DNA of 64,000 bases from Oscillospiraceae bacterium (GTDB taxonomy: Bacteria; Bacillota; Clostridia; Oscillospirales; Ruminococcaceae), in contig JAGASH010000006.1 in NCBI GenBank assembly GCA_017847835.1, positions 1-64,000 of the forward strand, read 5' to 3'. The notes beneath the pieces are model-generated. The model was given only the letters and a program-made list of their open reading frames with translations. It was not told the DNA's origin and did not search any database. Every line of letters begins with the position of its first letter. Position 1 is the first letter of the stretch. The translations under genes were made by a program, and so were the position numbers. Of the stretch, positions 44,079 through 52,331 are shown one piece after another.

Positions 44079-46346
44079 TTATTTCTTTCCGAATAGTTTC
44101 TTGAAAAAGCCCTGTTTTTCGCCCTTTTCCTCGGTTTTTTCGGACTTTGCGGAATTCTCCTCAGCAAAATCCTCCTCCGAGAAAACATTCAGCAAAATCG
44201 GTTTTGCCTTGAATTCCTCGGCTAAATCGTTCAGCAGATAAGTATAAATTCCCGTGGGCTTTTCTATCACATAATCCTCGATTTTATCGCATTTCAAAAG
44301 CGTTTCGAGCTTCTCGCACATTCTCTCGGGAAGCGATTCGGCAGCGCTTTCATAGTACTCCTCGCAGGCGATATTGTACTCGTCCGCGGGATTTCGTCCG
44401 GCAATCTGTGTGAGGTGAATTCCCTCGCGAAGGTATGCCGTGTAGTCGAGATAATCGCTGTGAAACTCGTTCAGAAGCGCCGCGAGGACCTTGTTTTCGA
44501 GAGTCTGAACCGCGTTCTCTCCGAATTTCCCGCAGGCTTTTTCGAACAGCTCGGGTGCGTTTTTCTGCCACAAATCGCTGTCATACTCGCCGTCAAGCAG
44601 CGCGTTTCTCTTGGAAAACGTCATCTCGCGGTGCTTTTCGCCGATAAGCGTGTACTTCATCAAATTCACGCGCTCGTCAAAACCGTCACCCTCGGAAATC
44701 CTCTGAACGCGCTCTGCCTCTCGCAGGACAGCCTTGTCGGTTATCGCGCCCTCGACTTTTGCCGACGGGAAATGCCGCCCGCAAAGCCTCCGAAGGTCGT
44801 TCTTTATCATAATTTCATCATCGAGCGCCGCGAAAAATCTGCTCTCGCCGACGTCGCCCTGTCGTCCCGCGCGCCCTCTTAATTGCTGGGCAATCCGCGA
44901 GCTTTCGCGCATTGACGTGATTATGACAAGCAGTCCGCCGACCGACTCCACAAACTCCTTATCCGAGCAGTCCTCACCGCCGAGCTTTATATCAACACCG
45001 CGTCCCGCCATATTTGTCGAAATCGTCACCGCGCCGCGCTCTCCCGCTTTTGCGATAATTCCTGCTTCCTCGAAGTTGTTCTTCGCGTTCAGCACCTTGC
45101 AATCCACACCGATTTTTCTCAAATCAGCCGCAAGACTTTCGCTCTCCTCAATGCTTTCCGTACCCACAAGCACGGGACGTTTTTTCTCAAAAGCCTCGGA
45201 AACCGCTGCGATAATCGCCTTGCGCTTTTCGGTTTTATCAAAGTAGATTTCAAGCGGGCGGTCAACTCTCGCGCAGGGCAGTCTTGTCGGGATAACCTCG
45301 GTCAGAATGCCGTAAATCTTCTCAAATTCCTCGCGGGAGGACTCCGCCGTGCCCGTCATTCCCGAGATTTTCGGGTATAGCCGCGCGAAATACTGCAAAG
45401 CGATATTGCCCATAATTCTGCCGCGCGACGTGATTTTGAGATTATGTTTTGCCTCACAAGCGGGCTGAAGCTCACCGGGGAAAACTCGTCCCGCAGCAGC
45501 TCTTCCCGTAAACTCGTCGATAAGCACGATTTTCCCGTCACGGACAATGTAATCCTTGTCCTCTTTGAGGATATCGCGCGCCTTTATGCAAGCGGTGATT
45601 TTCGCGAGCAGCCCCGCGTTTTTCTCACCGTAAATGTTCTCGACAGAGAACAGCTTTTCCGCTTTATCCGCGCCGTTGTCCGTGAGATAAATGTTGCGCG
45701 AGTCCTCGTCAAACTCGTAGTCGCCGTCGGCAAATTCACCGATTTTCGCGTAAACCTTCGCTGTGCTTTCGTCCTCGTGTACAGCGACATCGCCCGCGAT
45801 TACAAGCGGAATTCTAGCTTCATCGATAAGGATACTGTCCGCCTCATCAAAAATCGCGAAATCGGGCTTCGGGAAACACATCTCCTCGGTTTCATAGCAA
45901 ACAAAGTCTTTCAGATAGTCAAAGCCCGCTTCTTTCGCGGTGATGTAGACAACCTGCTTCTGATAGAGCGATTTTCGTTCATCACGCGGGGTTTCCTCGG
46001 TGATACAGCCGACCGAAACGCCCATTTCCTCGTAAACGGGCTTCATCCACTCGCAGTCACGGTGAGCGAGATAATCATTGAAGGTGAGGACGTGAGTGTA
46101 ACCGCCGTTTAAAGCGTGCGCGCAAGCCGCGAAAACCGCGCAGAGCGTCTTGCCCTCGCCCGTCTGCATTTGCACCATTTTCCCGTCATTCAGCGCAAGA
46201 GCCGCCGAAAGCTGCTCGTCAAAAGGCGTTATCCCAAGCGTTTTTTCCACAGCTTTATAGCACCGCGCGAAAATTTCCTCAACGGAATTTCCCGAAAAAT
46301 CTCCCGCCTCGGCAAGCTGTTTTATTTTTTCCACAGTCTTATTCAA
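44079..46346 (-). CDS. SecA2-like accessory preprotein translocase ATPase
   Basis: 755 residues, starting at TTG 46346 with GGAGG eight bases upstream; the frame is open further but lies within the NUDIX gene. DEAD-like motor with QMQTGEGKTL (Walker A), IFDEADSILIDEARIPLVI (Walker B), SGMTGTAESSREEFEKIY and the second motor region STNMAGRGVDIKLGGEDC and QLRGRAGRQGDVGESRF. It is about 100 residues shorter than SecA1, lacks the C-terminal Cys-rich zinc motif and ends in a Lys-rich FFKKLFGKK. The motor helicase motif preceding QLRGR is divergent (ITSMRESSRIAQ instead of GTERHESRRID). No accessory Sec channel gene nearby. Confidence 0.85.
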   Translation of the reverse strand: MNKTVEKIKQLAEAGDFSGNSVEEIFARCYKAVEKTLGITPFDEQLSAALALNDGKMVQMQTGEGKTLCAVFAACAHALNGGYTHVLTFNDYLAHRDCEWMKPVYEEMGVSVGCITEETPRDERKSLYQKQVVYITAKEAGFDYLKDFVCYETEEMCFPKPDFAIFDEADSILIDEARIPLVIAGDVAVHEDESTAKVYAKIGEFADGDYEFDEDSRNIYLTDNGADKAEKLFSVENIYGEKNAGLLAKITACIKARDILKEDKDYIVRDGKIVLIDEFTGRAAAGRVFPGELQPACEAKHNLKITSRGRIMGNIALQYFARLYPKISGMTGTAESSREEFEKIYGILTEVIPTRLPCARVDRPLEIYFDKTEKRKAIIAAVSEAFEKKRPVLVGTESIEESESLAADLRKIGVDCKVLNAKNNFEEAGIIAKAGERGAVTISTNMAGRGVDIKLGGEDCSDKEFVESVGGLLVIITSMRESSRIAQQLRGRAGRQGDVGESRFFAALDDEIMIKNDLRRLCGRHFPSAKVEGAITDKAVLREAERVQRISEGDGFDERVNLMKYTLIGEKHREMTFSKRNALLDGEYDSDLWQKNAPELFEKACGKFGENAVQTLENKVLAALLNEFHSDYLDYTAYLREGIHLTQIAGRNPADEYNIACEEYYESAAESLPERMCEKLETLLKCDKIEDYVIEKPTGIYTYLLNDLAEEFKAKPILLNVFSEEDFAEENSAKSEKTEEKGEKQGFFKKLFGKK

Positions 46347-46365
46347 CCGAAATTCCTCCGATAAT

Positions 46366-46887
46366 TCAAGCCTCGCTCTTTGCCCTTTGCGTAAGCGAAA
46401 GCAGCTCGCTTCTGCGGCTGTTGAGCCAGCGCATAACCGTGCGGGTTGTCTGACCGTTTCTTGCCATTTCGCAGAGCCTGTCAAACGAAACCCACTTTGC
46501 TGCGCAAACCTCGGCTGACTGCAATTTCAGCGCAGAAAGAGGCACATCGCGCACAACAATGTAAAAATCCCTCAGCATACTTTCTGTCACCATAGTCCAT
46601 TCGTGCTGAAGGTCCTCGGGACGCGCTTTTATGCCGGTTTCCTCGAAAAGCTCTCTGCAAGCAGCCTCGCGCGAGGTTTCTCCGACAACAGCACAGCCGC
46701 CCGAGCACTCCCATTTTCCGCCGCTTGTTTTTTCGGGAACGCGCTGGGTGAGCAGGATTTCTCCGTTCTTATTCACCGTCATAACCTGAACCACGATGTG
46801 ATACTCCCCGAAAGGTATGGGTGCGCCGCGCTGAACCTTTCTTCCAAGAGGCTCGCGGTTGATTGAATACAAGTCAAAATACTCCAT
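46366..46887 (-). CDS. NUDIX hydrolase
   Basis: 173 residues. The Nudix box is complete: GETSREAACRELFEETGI, preceded by GGKWECSGGCAVV. The N-terminal part (YSINREPLGRKVQRG) suggests a nucleotide-sugar or isopentenyl-diphosphate-like branch, but the substrate cannot be assigned. CGGAG precedes the ATG. It is first in the long operon (NUDIX, SecA2, mnmE, two trkA, FtsA-like, GH26-like). Its leader, about 210 bases from the promoter at 47106-47134, contains the second structured repeat. Confidence 0.88.
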   Translation of the reverse strand: MEYFDLYSINREPLGRKVQRGAPIPFGEYHIVVQVMTVNKNGEILLTQRVPEKTSGGKWECSGGCAVVGETSREAACRELFEETGIKARPEDLQHEWTMVTESMLRDFYIVVRDVPLSALKLQSAEVCAAKWVSFDRLCEMARNGQTTRTVMRWLNSRRSELLSLTQRAKSEA

Positions 46888-46914
46888 AAAAATAACTCCG
46901 TTTTATTCATTGTT

Positions 46915-47077
46915 GGGGTTCTCTAAAAACCGGGACACGAGCAGATTTTCGTATATGACTTGTATCAGATGCAAGGCGTCAAACCGAAGGAATACTGTAT
47001 GTATTTCAAGGTTTGACAACGCAGCAGATGATACAAGTCATAGAAAAGCTGCCGTGAAGGAGGTTTTTAGGGGTTCC
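46915..47077 (+). repeat. Structured repeat element, copy 2
   Basis: About 160 bases, one nested hairpin. Ends CTAAAAACC (46923-46931) and GGTTTTTAG (47062-47070), bordered by direct GGGTTC copies (46916-46921 and 47071-47076) that could be a target duplication. Inner stems: CACG-A-GCAG (46936-46944) with CTGCCGTG (47049-47056), TTTTC with GAAAA, a 12-base perfect stem (46954-46965 with 47031-47042), CAGATGC (46966-46972) with GCAGATG (47024-47030) with two tandem G-A mismatches, loop AAGGC against AACGCA, and GTCAAACC (46978-46985) with GGTTTGAC (47010-47017). Lies in the NUDIX leader. Confidence 0.75.
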
Positions 47078-47105
47078 CTTTTGAATATAATACATATTAC
47101 ATTCT

Positions 47106-47134
47106 ATTATAGCACATTTCTGCGAAAATTTCAA
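47106..47134 (-). promoter_or_regulatory. Promoter of the NUDIX operon
   Basis: Minus strand TTGAAA (47134-47129) and TATAAT (47111-47106), 17-base spacing with TGC before the -10 box. Transcripts would cross the structured repeat before reaching the NUDIX start. Confidence 0.75.
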
Positions 47135-47136
47135 GG

Positions 47137-47165
47137 TTGACAGATCATTTTTTCCGTGCTATAAT
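47137..47165 (+). promoter_or_regulatory. Consensus promoter of gph
   Basis: TTGACA (47137-47142) and TATAAT (47160-47165), exactly 17 bases apart, with TGC before the -10 box: a full-consensus promoter. Confidence 0.88.
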
Positions 47166-47202
47166 AGAGCAGAGCAAAAAAATTCTATTGGAGTGAAAAA
47201 CT

Positions 47203-47853
47203 ATGTACTTTCCCGTGATTTTTGACCTTGACGGAACGCTGCTGAATACGCTCGGCGACCTTGCCGCTGCGTGCAATTTCGCACTTTCTCAAATGGGATT
47301 TCCTACGCACGAGGTGAACAAATACCGCTATTTTGTCGGAAACGGCGTGCCGAAGCTAATCGAGAGAATTCTTCCCGAAAACCACACCGAGGCTGATTTC
47401 AACACGGCTTATCGGCTTTTCGGAGAGTACTACGAGCAGCACAAAACCGACACAACCGTGCCGTATGACGGTATTCCCGAGCTGCTTGAAACGCTTAATT
47501 CGCGCGGGATAACCTGCCTTTGCAACACAAACAAGTCACATTCGTTTTCCTGCGAGCTGCTCAAAGGATTTTTCGGGGACAACATAACCGAGATTGTCGG
47601 CGGAGAGCACGGCTACCCGAAAAAACCTGCTCCCGACGCAGCGCTTTACCTTGCCGAAAAGTACAAAAAGGACGGTTTTTCACCCATTTACATCGGTGAC
47701 AGCTCGGTTGATATGCAAACCGCCGCAAACGCGGGTTTTGACGCTTGCGGGGTTTTGTGGGGCTTCCGCGACCGCGCTGAGCTTGAAAGCTTTCACCCGA
47801 AATATATTGCCGAAAATGTCGGGGATTTGCTGAAAATTATACTTGGAGAATAA
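47203..47853 (+). CDS. gph: Phosphoglycolate phosphatase-like HAD hydrolase
   Basis: 216 residues. Motif [16 protein letters not shown], a helical cap (residues 15-85), motif [11 protein letters not shown], the Lys of [13 protein letters not shown], and motif [18 protein letters not shown]. This matches Gph/PPase-like HAD enzymes that remove phosphate from 2-phosphoglycolate or pyrophosphate. Strong promoter upstream. The next gene starts one base after its stop codon. Confidence 0.88.
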   Translation: MYFPVIFDLDGTLLNTLGDLAAACNFALSQMGFPTHEVNKYRYFVGNGVPKLIERILPENHTEADFNTAYRLFGEYYEQHKTDTTVPYDGIPELLETLNSRGITCLCNTNKSHSFSCELLKGFFGDNITEIVGGEHGYPKKPAPDAALYLAEKYKKDGFSPIYIGDSSVDMQTAANAGFDACGVLWGFRDRAELESFHPKYIAENVGDLLKIILGE

Positions 47854-47854
47854 G

Positions 47855-48031
47855 ATGAAAATTGAACATATCGCGATAAGCGTCGGGGGCAAGGAAAAGG
47901 TTGTCGGGCTCACGCAATTGCTTGAAAAGGACGGCTTTGAAATCGCAAGCGCTCCCCGTACAACGGGTGACGGGTATTTCGAGAGCGTTGTCGTGGATTT
48001 TGACGGGAATTTGATTGAAATAACGGTTTAA
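47855..48031 (+). CDS. Half-length VOC (glyoxalase-like) protein
   Basis: 58 residues. The sequence [12 protein letters not shown]...[12 protein letters not shown]...GNLIEITV matches the second half of VOC-family proteins of about 125 residues, in which the first strand (MKIEHIA) and the mid-protein strand (HIAFSVGSKEKV type) resemble each other. Here the first is joined directly to the second half, as if recombination between the internal repeats removed about 65 residues. It may still fold as a dimer of half-domains or be a decaying gene. GGAG precedes ATG 47855; coupled to gph. Confidence 0.65.
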   Translation: MKIEHIAISVGGKEKVVGLTQLLEKDGFEIASAPRTTGDGYFESVVVDFDGNLIEITV

Positions 48032-48057
48032 CGCGGACGTTTTGCGCCCGCGTTTTT
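48030..48057 (+). terminator. Terminator of the gph operon
   Basis: AACGCGG (48030-48036) and CCGCGTT (48048-48054), then TTTTT, overlapping the stop codon of the VOC gene and nine bases before the converging spoVAE stop. Confidence 0.8.
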
Positions 48058-48065
48058 GCTTATTG

Positions 48066-48446
48066 TCAAGAGGTTTCGTTGATTTTCGAGCCACTTTTGA
48101 ACACAAGTGCCGCAAGCAATCCGAAGAAAATCGCTGCCGATACTCCGACTGCCGCGGACGTGAAGCCGCCCATAAAAGCACCCAGAAGCCCGTTTTCATC
48201 AACAGCACGGCGCACTCCCTTTGCGAGAAGATTGCCGAAACCCGTGAGCGGTACCGTAGCACCGCCGCCCGCAAAATCCACAATCGGCTCGTACCAGCCC
48301 AGCGCGCCCAGAATTACCCCTGCCACAACGTATGACGTGAGTATTCTCGCGGGCGTGAGCTTCGTCAGGTCGATAAGAACCTGTCCGATTGCGCAAAGCG
48401 CACCGCCGACTAAAAATGCCCAAAGATAATCCAGAAAAATATCCAT
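48066..48446 (-). CDS. spoVAE: Stage V sporulation protein AE
   Basis: 126-residue membrane protein with about four hydrophobic helices and the hallmark ATVPLTGFGNLLAKG. Part of the SpoVA channel that moves dipicolinic acid into the forespore and out at germination. ATG 48446 has GGGGG eight bases upstream; ATG 48452 is too close to it. Downstream of spoVAD (26 bases). Confidence 0.92.
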   Translation of the reverse strand: MDIFLDYLWAFLVGGALCAIGQVLIDLTKLTPARILTSYVVAGVILGALGWYEPIVDFAGGGATVPLTGFGNLLAKGVRRAVDENGLLGAFMGGFTSAAVGVSAAIFFGLLAALVFKSGSKINETS

Positions 48447-48472
48447 TTTCATTTCCCCCTAAGACGCTTTTC

Positions 48473-49477
48473 TCATTTGTGCGTTATCTCAACCGCGTGC
48501 GCTATTCCGGGGATATTTCCCCCTTGCTGAACCATTGTCGGTGACATCAGCGCACCGGTCGCCACATACAAAATCCGCTTTAAACCGCCGTTTTCGACGT
48601 TTTTCAGGAAGTGCCCGCACATCATTGAAGCAGAGCAGCCGCAGCCGCTTCCTCCCGCGTGAACGTCCTGTTTCTCACGGTCGTAAATCAGCAGCCCGCA
48701 GTCCTTGTGACGCTCTTCAAGAGCAACCCCGTCACGTCGGAACAGCTCGTACAGCATATTGCTTCCGACTTCGCCGAGGTCGCCCGTGATAATCGCGTCA
48801 TAGTCCTCAGGGTGAGAGCCCATATGCTTCAAATGCCGCGAAATCGTGTCATAAGCAGCTCCCGCCATTGCCGCACCCATATTGTTTAAGTCGGAAATAC
48901 CCATATCCTGTATTTTTCCGACGGTTGCCGCCTTGATGAACGGCGGGTTCTGGCTCGCAGAAACGATTGCCGCACCCGCAGCCGTTGCCGTCCACTGGGC
49001 TGTCGGTGTTCGCACACCGCCGTAGTTCAGCGGGAAGCGAAACTGCCGCTCTGCCGACGAAAAGTGCGACGAGGAAACCGCCGCTGCGTTTTCCACATAG
49101 CCCGCGTTGACCATCGCGCCTGCCAGTAAAAGACCTTCGGCAAACGTTGAACACGCGCCGTAAATTCCCAGAAACGGCACATAGAAATCCTTCAGACCGT
49201 AGGACGAGCCAGTGCATTGATTTAGCAAATCTCCCGCAAAAATCAAGTCCATTTTCTCGGGAACAAGATTTGCCTTTTCCATTGCCCGCTTCAGCGCCTT
49301 CTGTTGAAAAAGTGCCTCAGCCTGCTCCCAAGTGTCTGCGCTGCCCTTGTTATCCTCAATTATCTCGTCAAATTCGTCCCCGAAAGGCCCGTCGCTCTCG
49401 ACCTTTCCCGCAACGCTCCCGTATGAAACTATCGACGCGTTGCTGTATCGAAAGGTTTTTCCCTCGCAAATAGCCAC
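48473..49477 (-). CDS. spoVAD: Stage V sporulation protein AD
   Basis: 334 residues with a thiolase-like fold that binds dipicolinic acid. Characteristic stretches are LLNQCTGSSYGLKDFYVPFLGIYGACSTFAEGL, FSSAERQFRFPLNYG and HAGGSGCGCSASMMCGHFL. Between spoVAC (12 bases) and spoVAE. Confidence 0.96.
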   Translation of the reverse strand: MAICEGKTFRYSNASIVSYGSVAGKVESDGPFGDEFDEIIEDNKGSADTWEQAEALFQQKALKRAMEKANLVPEKMDLIFAGDLLNQCTGSSYGLKDFYVPFLGIYGACSTFAEGLLLAGAMVNAGYVENAAAVSSSHFSSAERQFRFPLNYGGVRTPTAQWTATAAGAAIVSASQNPPFIKAATVGKIQDMGISDLNNMGAAMAGAAYDTISRHLKHMGSHPEDYDAIITGDLGEVGSNMLYELFRRDGVALEERHKDCGLLIYDREKQDVHAGGSGCGCSASMMCGHFLKNVENGGLKRILYVATGALMSPTMVQQGGNIPGIAHAVEITHK

Positions 49478-49489
49478 AAAAATCCCTCC

Positions 49490-49933
49490 TTACAACAGCG
49501 TTTGGATATAGTAGATTATCCCGTAAACAATCGAAGCCGAAATGCCGTAAACCAGCACGGGACCTGCGATTACAAACATTTTCGCTCCAAGACCGAGCAC
49601 AAATCCCTCGGACTTGAATTCAAGCGCGGGCGATACAATCGAGTTTGCAAAGCCTGTTATCGGGACGAGAGTGCCTGCGCCCGCGTGCTGAGCAATCCTG
49701 TCGTACAGCTTCAAGCCCGTCAAAAGCGCGCTCAAAAAAATCAGCGACATTGAAGTGAGCGCGCCGGCGTCGTCCTGCGAAAATCCAAGTGCCGCGTACA
49801 TATTTAAAAGCGCCTCACCGAGCGTGCAGATTGCGCCGCCGATAAGGAAAGCCATCGGTATTGTTTTTGCCATTGATGAAGGCGGTGAAACGCGCTTTGC
49901 AAGCTCGCCGTACTCTTGATTTGAAATATTCAT
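49490..49933 (-). CDS. spoVAC: Stage V sporulation protein AC
   Basis: 147-residue membrane protein with four predicted helices and the motif GTLVPITGFANSIVSPALEFKSEGFVLG, paralogous to SpoVAE. In Bacillus it acts as a mechanosensitive channel subunit. GAGGAG precedes the ATG. First gene of spoVAC-D-E, the short clostridial operon without spoVAA, AB or AF. Confidence 0.95.
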   Translation of the reverse strand: MNISNQEYGELAKRVSPPSSMAKTIPMAFLIGGAICTLGEALLNMYAALGFSQDDAGALTSMSLIFLSALLTGLKLYDRIAQHAGAGTLVPITGFANSIVSPALEFKSEGFVLGLGAKMFVIAGPVLVYGISASIVYGIIYYIQTLL

Positions 49934-49963
49934 AGAAATCTCCTCTCAAAAAGATTTTACAAA

Positions 49964-49992
49964 TATTTTGCCGATTTATCGCGAAAAAATGC
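49964..49992 (-). promoter_or_regulatory. Possible forespore (sigma-F/G) promoter of spoVAC
   Basis: On the minus strand GCATT (49992-49988) and CAAAATA (49970-49964) are 17 bases apart, resembling the sigma-G boxes GHATR and CATNNTA with one mismatch in the -10 box. No housekeeping promoter is visible. Weak by sequence; supported by gene function. Confidence 0.35.
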
Positions 49993-50017
49993 GCATTTTG
50001 AGCAGGCAAATTTTCAC

Positions 50018-50047
50018 AAAAAAATCCCCGCCTTTTCGACGGGGATT
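50018..50047 (-). terminator. Terminator of the GGDEF gene
   Basis: AATCCCCG (50023-50030) and CGGGGATT (50040-50047); on the minus strand the hairpin is followed by a T-run. Confidence 0.85.
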
Positions 50048-50081
50048 ATAACTTTTTGTATAATTATCGGAAAATCTACAA

Positions 50082-52001
50082 TCAGTTGATGAACGCGTAG
50101 TTGGACTTACCGCTCTTCTTAACGGAGTACATCGCGTCGTCCGCTTTACCGATGAGGTATTCAACGCGGGTGTTGTAGTTGTCCTTGATGAGCGCGATAC
50201 CGATAGAAACGCTTACCGAAAGACGCTCGCCGATATCAGCGTCAAAGCCCTCGTTGAGCTTCGTGATAACACGCTGAGCAAAGAGCGCAGGGTCGTTTGT
50301 TTCCGCGTCACGGAGCAGAACGATGAACTCATCGCCTCCGTATCTTCCCGCAAATCCAACGCCCTCAACCTCGGTCTTAATCGTTCTTGCGAGGAATTTA
50401 AGAACCTGGTCGCCTGTTGCGTGGCTGTAATTATCGTTGTAGTGCTTGAAATCGTCGACGTCGATGAACAGAACAGCCATCTCAGATTTACGCATCTCGG
50501 AGAGCGAAATCTCGTTGTCAATCTGATTTTCAATTGTTTCACGGTTGTAAAGCTCGGTGAGAGCGTCATAGCTTGCGCGCTCGGTGAGCTGCTGCTCGGA
50601 CTTCTTTCCGCGGTCGATATCAACCATAACTCCGACAACCTTTACGGGCTTGCCGTCGTTGTCCTTCAGCGTTGCGGTTCTCATAAGAACCCAGATAAAG
50701 TCGCCGTAGATATTCTTGATACGATACTCGTTGCGCTCGAAATCCTTACCCTTTTCGAGCTGGTCAAGGTCTTTTCTGTATCTGTCAAGGTCGTCGGGGT
50801 GAACCTTTGCCTTGAGCAGGAAGCTGTCGCCGAAGTGGTTGGAAGGAGCACGATAGCTGAACTTCTTGTTGAAGTTGTTGGAGAAAACAACCTCGTTTGT
50901 CTTGAAGTTCCACTCGAAGATGATGTTGTCGGACATCTCGGAGATGTTTCTGTATCTGTCCTCGCTGACAACGATATCGTCAACCAGATTGTTAAACGCT
51001 CTTGAAAGCTGACCATACTCGTTGTTATTCATATTGCGGATACGAGCCTCGTGGTCGCCGTTGCGGATAGTTTCAAGGGTTGACTGAATATTCTTGAGCG
51101 GTGCCGTGAGGATTTTGGAAACGACAATTGCAGCAACAATGCAGATTACTGCAAGAACAATCGACATTACAACAATTGTAGTCGAGGGGTGACGGGAGAA
51201 ATAAATCGCTCTTGCCGACGGGCAGCTTACAATAGCTGTAAGTCCGTTTTCACCGCCGACCTTGACTGCCGCGCCGACATTTTCAACATCGTCGTTTGCA
51301 ACGTACTTGAAAACGCCTGTGCTCTGACCGTCTGCAAGTCCGGAAATCTTTGCCTTAAGCTCCTCGTTAAGAACGGAAGCGCTGGAATAGCCCTTGCCCT
51401 TGCTCCAATTGAGCTTTGAGTCAACAATTATGACATTTCCTTCACTGTAGAACTTTGCGTCGTCGCAAATTCTCGCAAGAAGCGTGTTGTTTTCTGCGAT
51501 ATCATAAGAAATCAAGATGAAGCACTGACCGATGTTCTTCTTGATAACCATAGTCGAATTTGTGTTTGTTTTGCCCGAAACTTCATCGAAATAAAGTGCA
51601 TCGTCGCTGAAAGCATAATATCCCGAAGCGTTATCCAGATTGCTTCCGGAGTCTGTGCCCGCGATAATCTTTCCGCTGTTGTTTACAAGTCTTGCTCCGA
51701 CAACAAGCGCGTTTCCGTCAGCAAAGTTTTTCAGAACTGCGTCTGCTTCCGAATTTGCCGAGCCGGAAGTTGCCGCACCCTTTACAGCGTCAAAATTTGC
51801 GAGGAAGCTGATATCGGATTTTGCGCCGGTAATCAAGGAATTCATCGGAGCAGCCTGATTTTCCGCAAGGGAAGTGACGATTTTATTCAGCTCTTCTTCG
51901 CCGCTTGCGCTGAGCGCATTGTTGCCGACAATCGCGAAAGCCACCATCGGAATAATGGCAAACACCATCGCAGCAATCATAAGTACTTTTTTGAATTTCA
52001 T
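50082..52001 (-). CDS. Membrane diguanylate cyclase: Cache-HAMP-PAS-GGDEF
   Basis: 639 residues. Membrane helix at 5-28, a Cache-like extracellular sensor at about 35-270, a second helix at 275-298, HAMP at about 298-350 (LTAPLKNIQSTLETIRNGDHEARI), a PAS_3-type domain at about 355-470 (ending in VVGVMVDIDRGKKSEQQ) and GGDEF at about 475-639. The active-site motif is GRYGGDEFIVLLRD, intact, so it should make cyclic di-GMP. No RxxD inhibitory site lies upstream of the GGDEF motif, so product inhibition may be absent. Single gene with its own promoter and terminator; no c-di-GMP effector is nearby. Confidence 0.93.
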   Translation of the reverse strand: MKFKKVLMIAAMVFAIIPMVAFAIVGNNALSASGEEELNKIVTSLAENQAAPMNSLITGAKSDISFLANFDAVKGAATSGSANSEADAVLKNFADGNALVVGARLVNNSGKIIAGTDSGSNLDNASGYYAFSDDALYFDEVSGKTNTNSTMVIKKNIGQCFILISYDIAENNTLLARICDDAKFYSEGNVIIVDSKLNWSKGKGYSSASVLNEELKAKISGLADGQSTGVFKYVANDDVENVGAAVKVGGENGLTAIVSCPSARAIYFSRHPSTTIVVMSIVLAVICIVAAIVVSKILTAPLKNIQSTLETIRNGDHEARIRNMNNNEYGQLSRAFNNLVDDIVVSEDRYRNISEMSDNIIFEWNFKTNEVVFSNNFNKKFSYRAPSNHFGDSFLLKAKVHPDDLDRYRKDLDQLEKGKDFERNEYRIKNIYGDFIWVLMRTATLKDNDGKPVKVVGVMVDIDRGKKSEQQLTERASYDALTELYNRETIENQIDNEISLSEMRKSEMAVLFIDVDDFKHYNDNYSHATGDQVLKFLARTIKTEVEGVGFAGRYGGDEFIVLLRDAETNDPALFAQRVITKLNEGFDADIGERLSVSVSIGIALIKDNYNTRVEYLIGKADDAMYSVKKSGKSNYAFIN

Positions 52002-52080
52002 TGCATTCTCCCCGTTTCACAAAATGTATTTTTCAAGAACACCCACACTTGCAGGTATTCCGTTGTAGAGGCTTAAAATC

Positions 52081-52109
52081 ATTATATCACATATTTTTCT
52101 TTTTGTAAA
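52081..52109 (-). promoter_or_regulatory. Promoter of the GGDEF gene
   Basis: Minus strand TTTACA (52109-52104) and TATAAT (52086-52081), 17-base spacing; about 75-base leader. Confidence 0.8.
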
Positions 52110-52226
52110 CCTCTATATAAAATCTTCGGGGCATTTTTTGAATTTTTATTACTTTTTCACAAAAACACAAAAAGCGTTTTGTGAAGATTACATTGTAGTT
52201 TTGAGAAAAAACGTCGGGCACACCAC

Positions 52227-52255
52227 TTGAATAAATGGAAAAAAAGTGATATAAT
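52227..52255 (+). promoter_or_regulatory. Promoter of the FliM-motif repeat gene
   Basis: TTGAAT (52227-52232) and TATAAT (52250-52255), 17-base spacing; about 70-base leader. Confidence 0.8.
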
Positions 52256-52331
52256 AATAATGAATTATTGTAAGACTTACTTTGCGGCGAACAAACAGCC
52301 GCGTTCCATAAACTAACTCGGAGGAACAGAC

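Larger units (their letters stand above)
46888..47202. other. 315-base divergent region with structured repeat and two promoters
   Basis: No gene. From left to right: the NUDIX ribosome site, structured repeat copy 2 (46915-47077), an AT-rich stretch, the NUDIX promoter on the minus strand, and the gph promoter on the plus strand whose -35 box is two bases from the other -35 box. Confidence 0.85.
52002..52331. other. 330-base divergent promoter region
   Basis: No gene. It contains two consensus-like promoters pointing outward (52081-52109 and 52227-52255) and an A/T-rich stretch between. No riboswitch or strong hairpin was recognised in either leader. Confidence 0.8.

Noticed and set aside
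52002..52080. A cyclic-di-GMP riboswitch in the leader of the GGDEF gene
   Set aside because: I could not find the conserved GEMM core or paired helices in the roughly 75-base leader.
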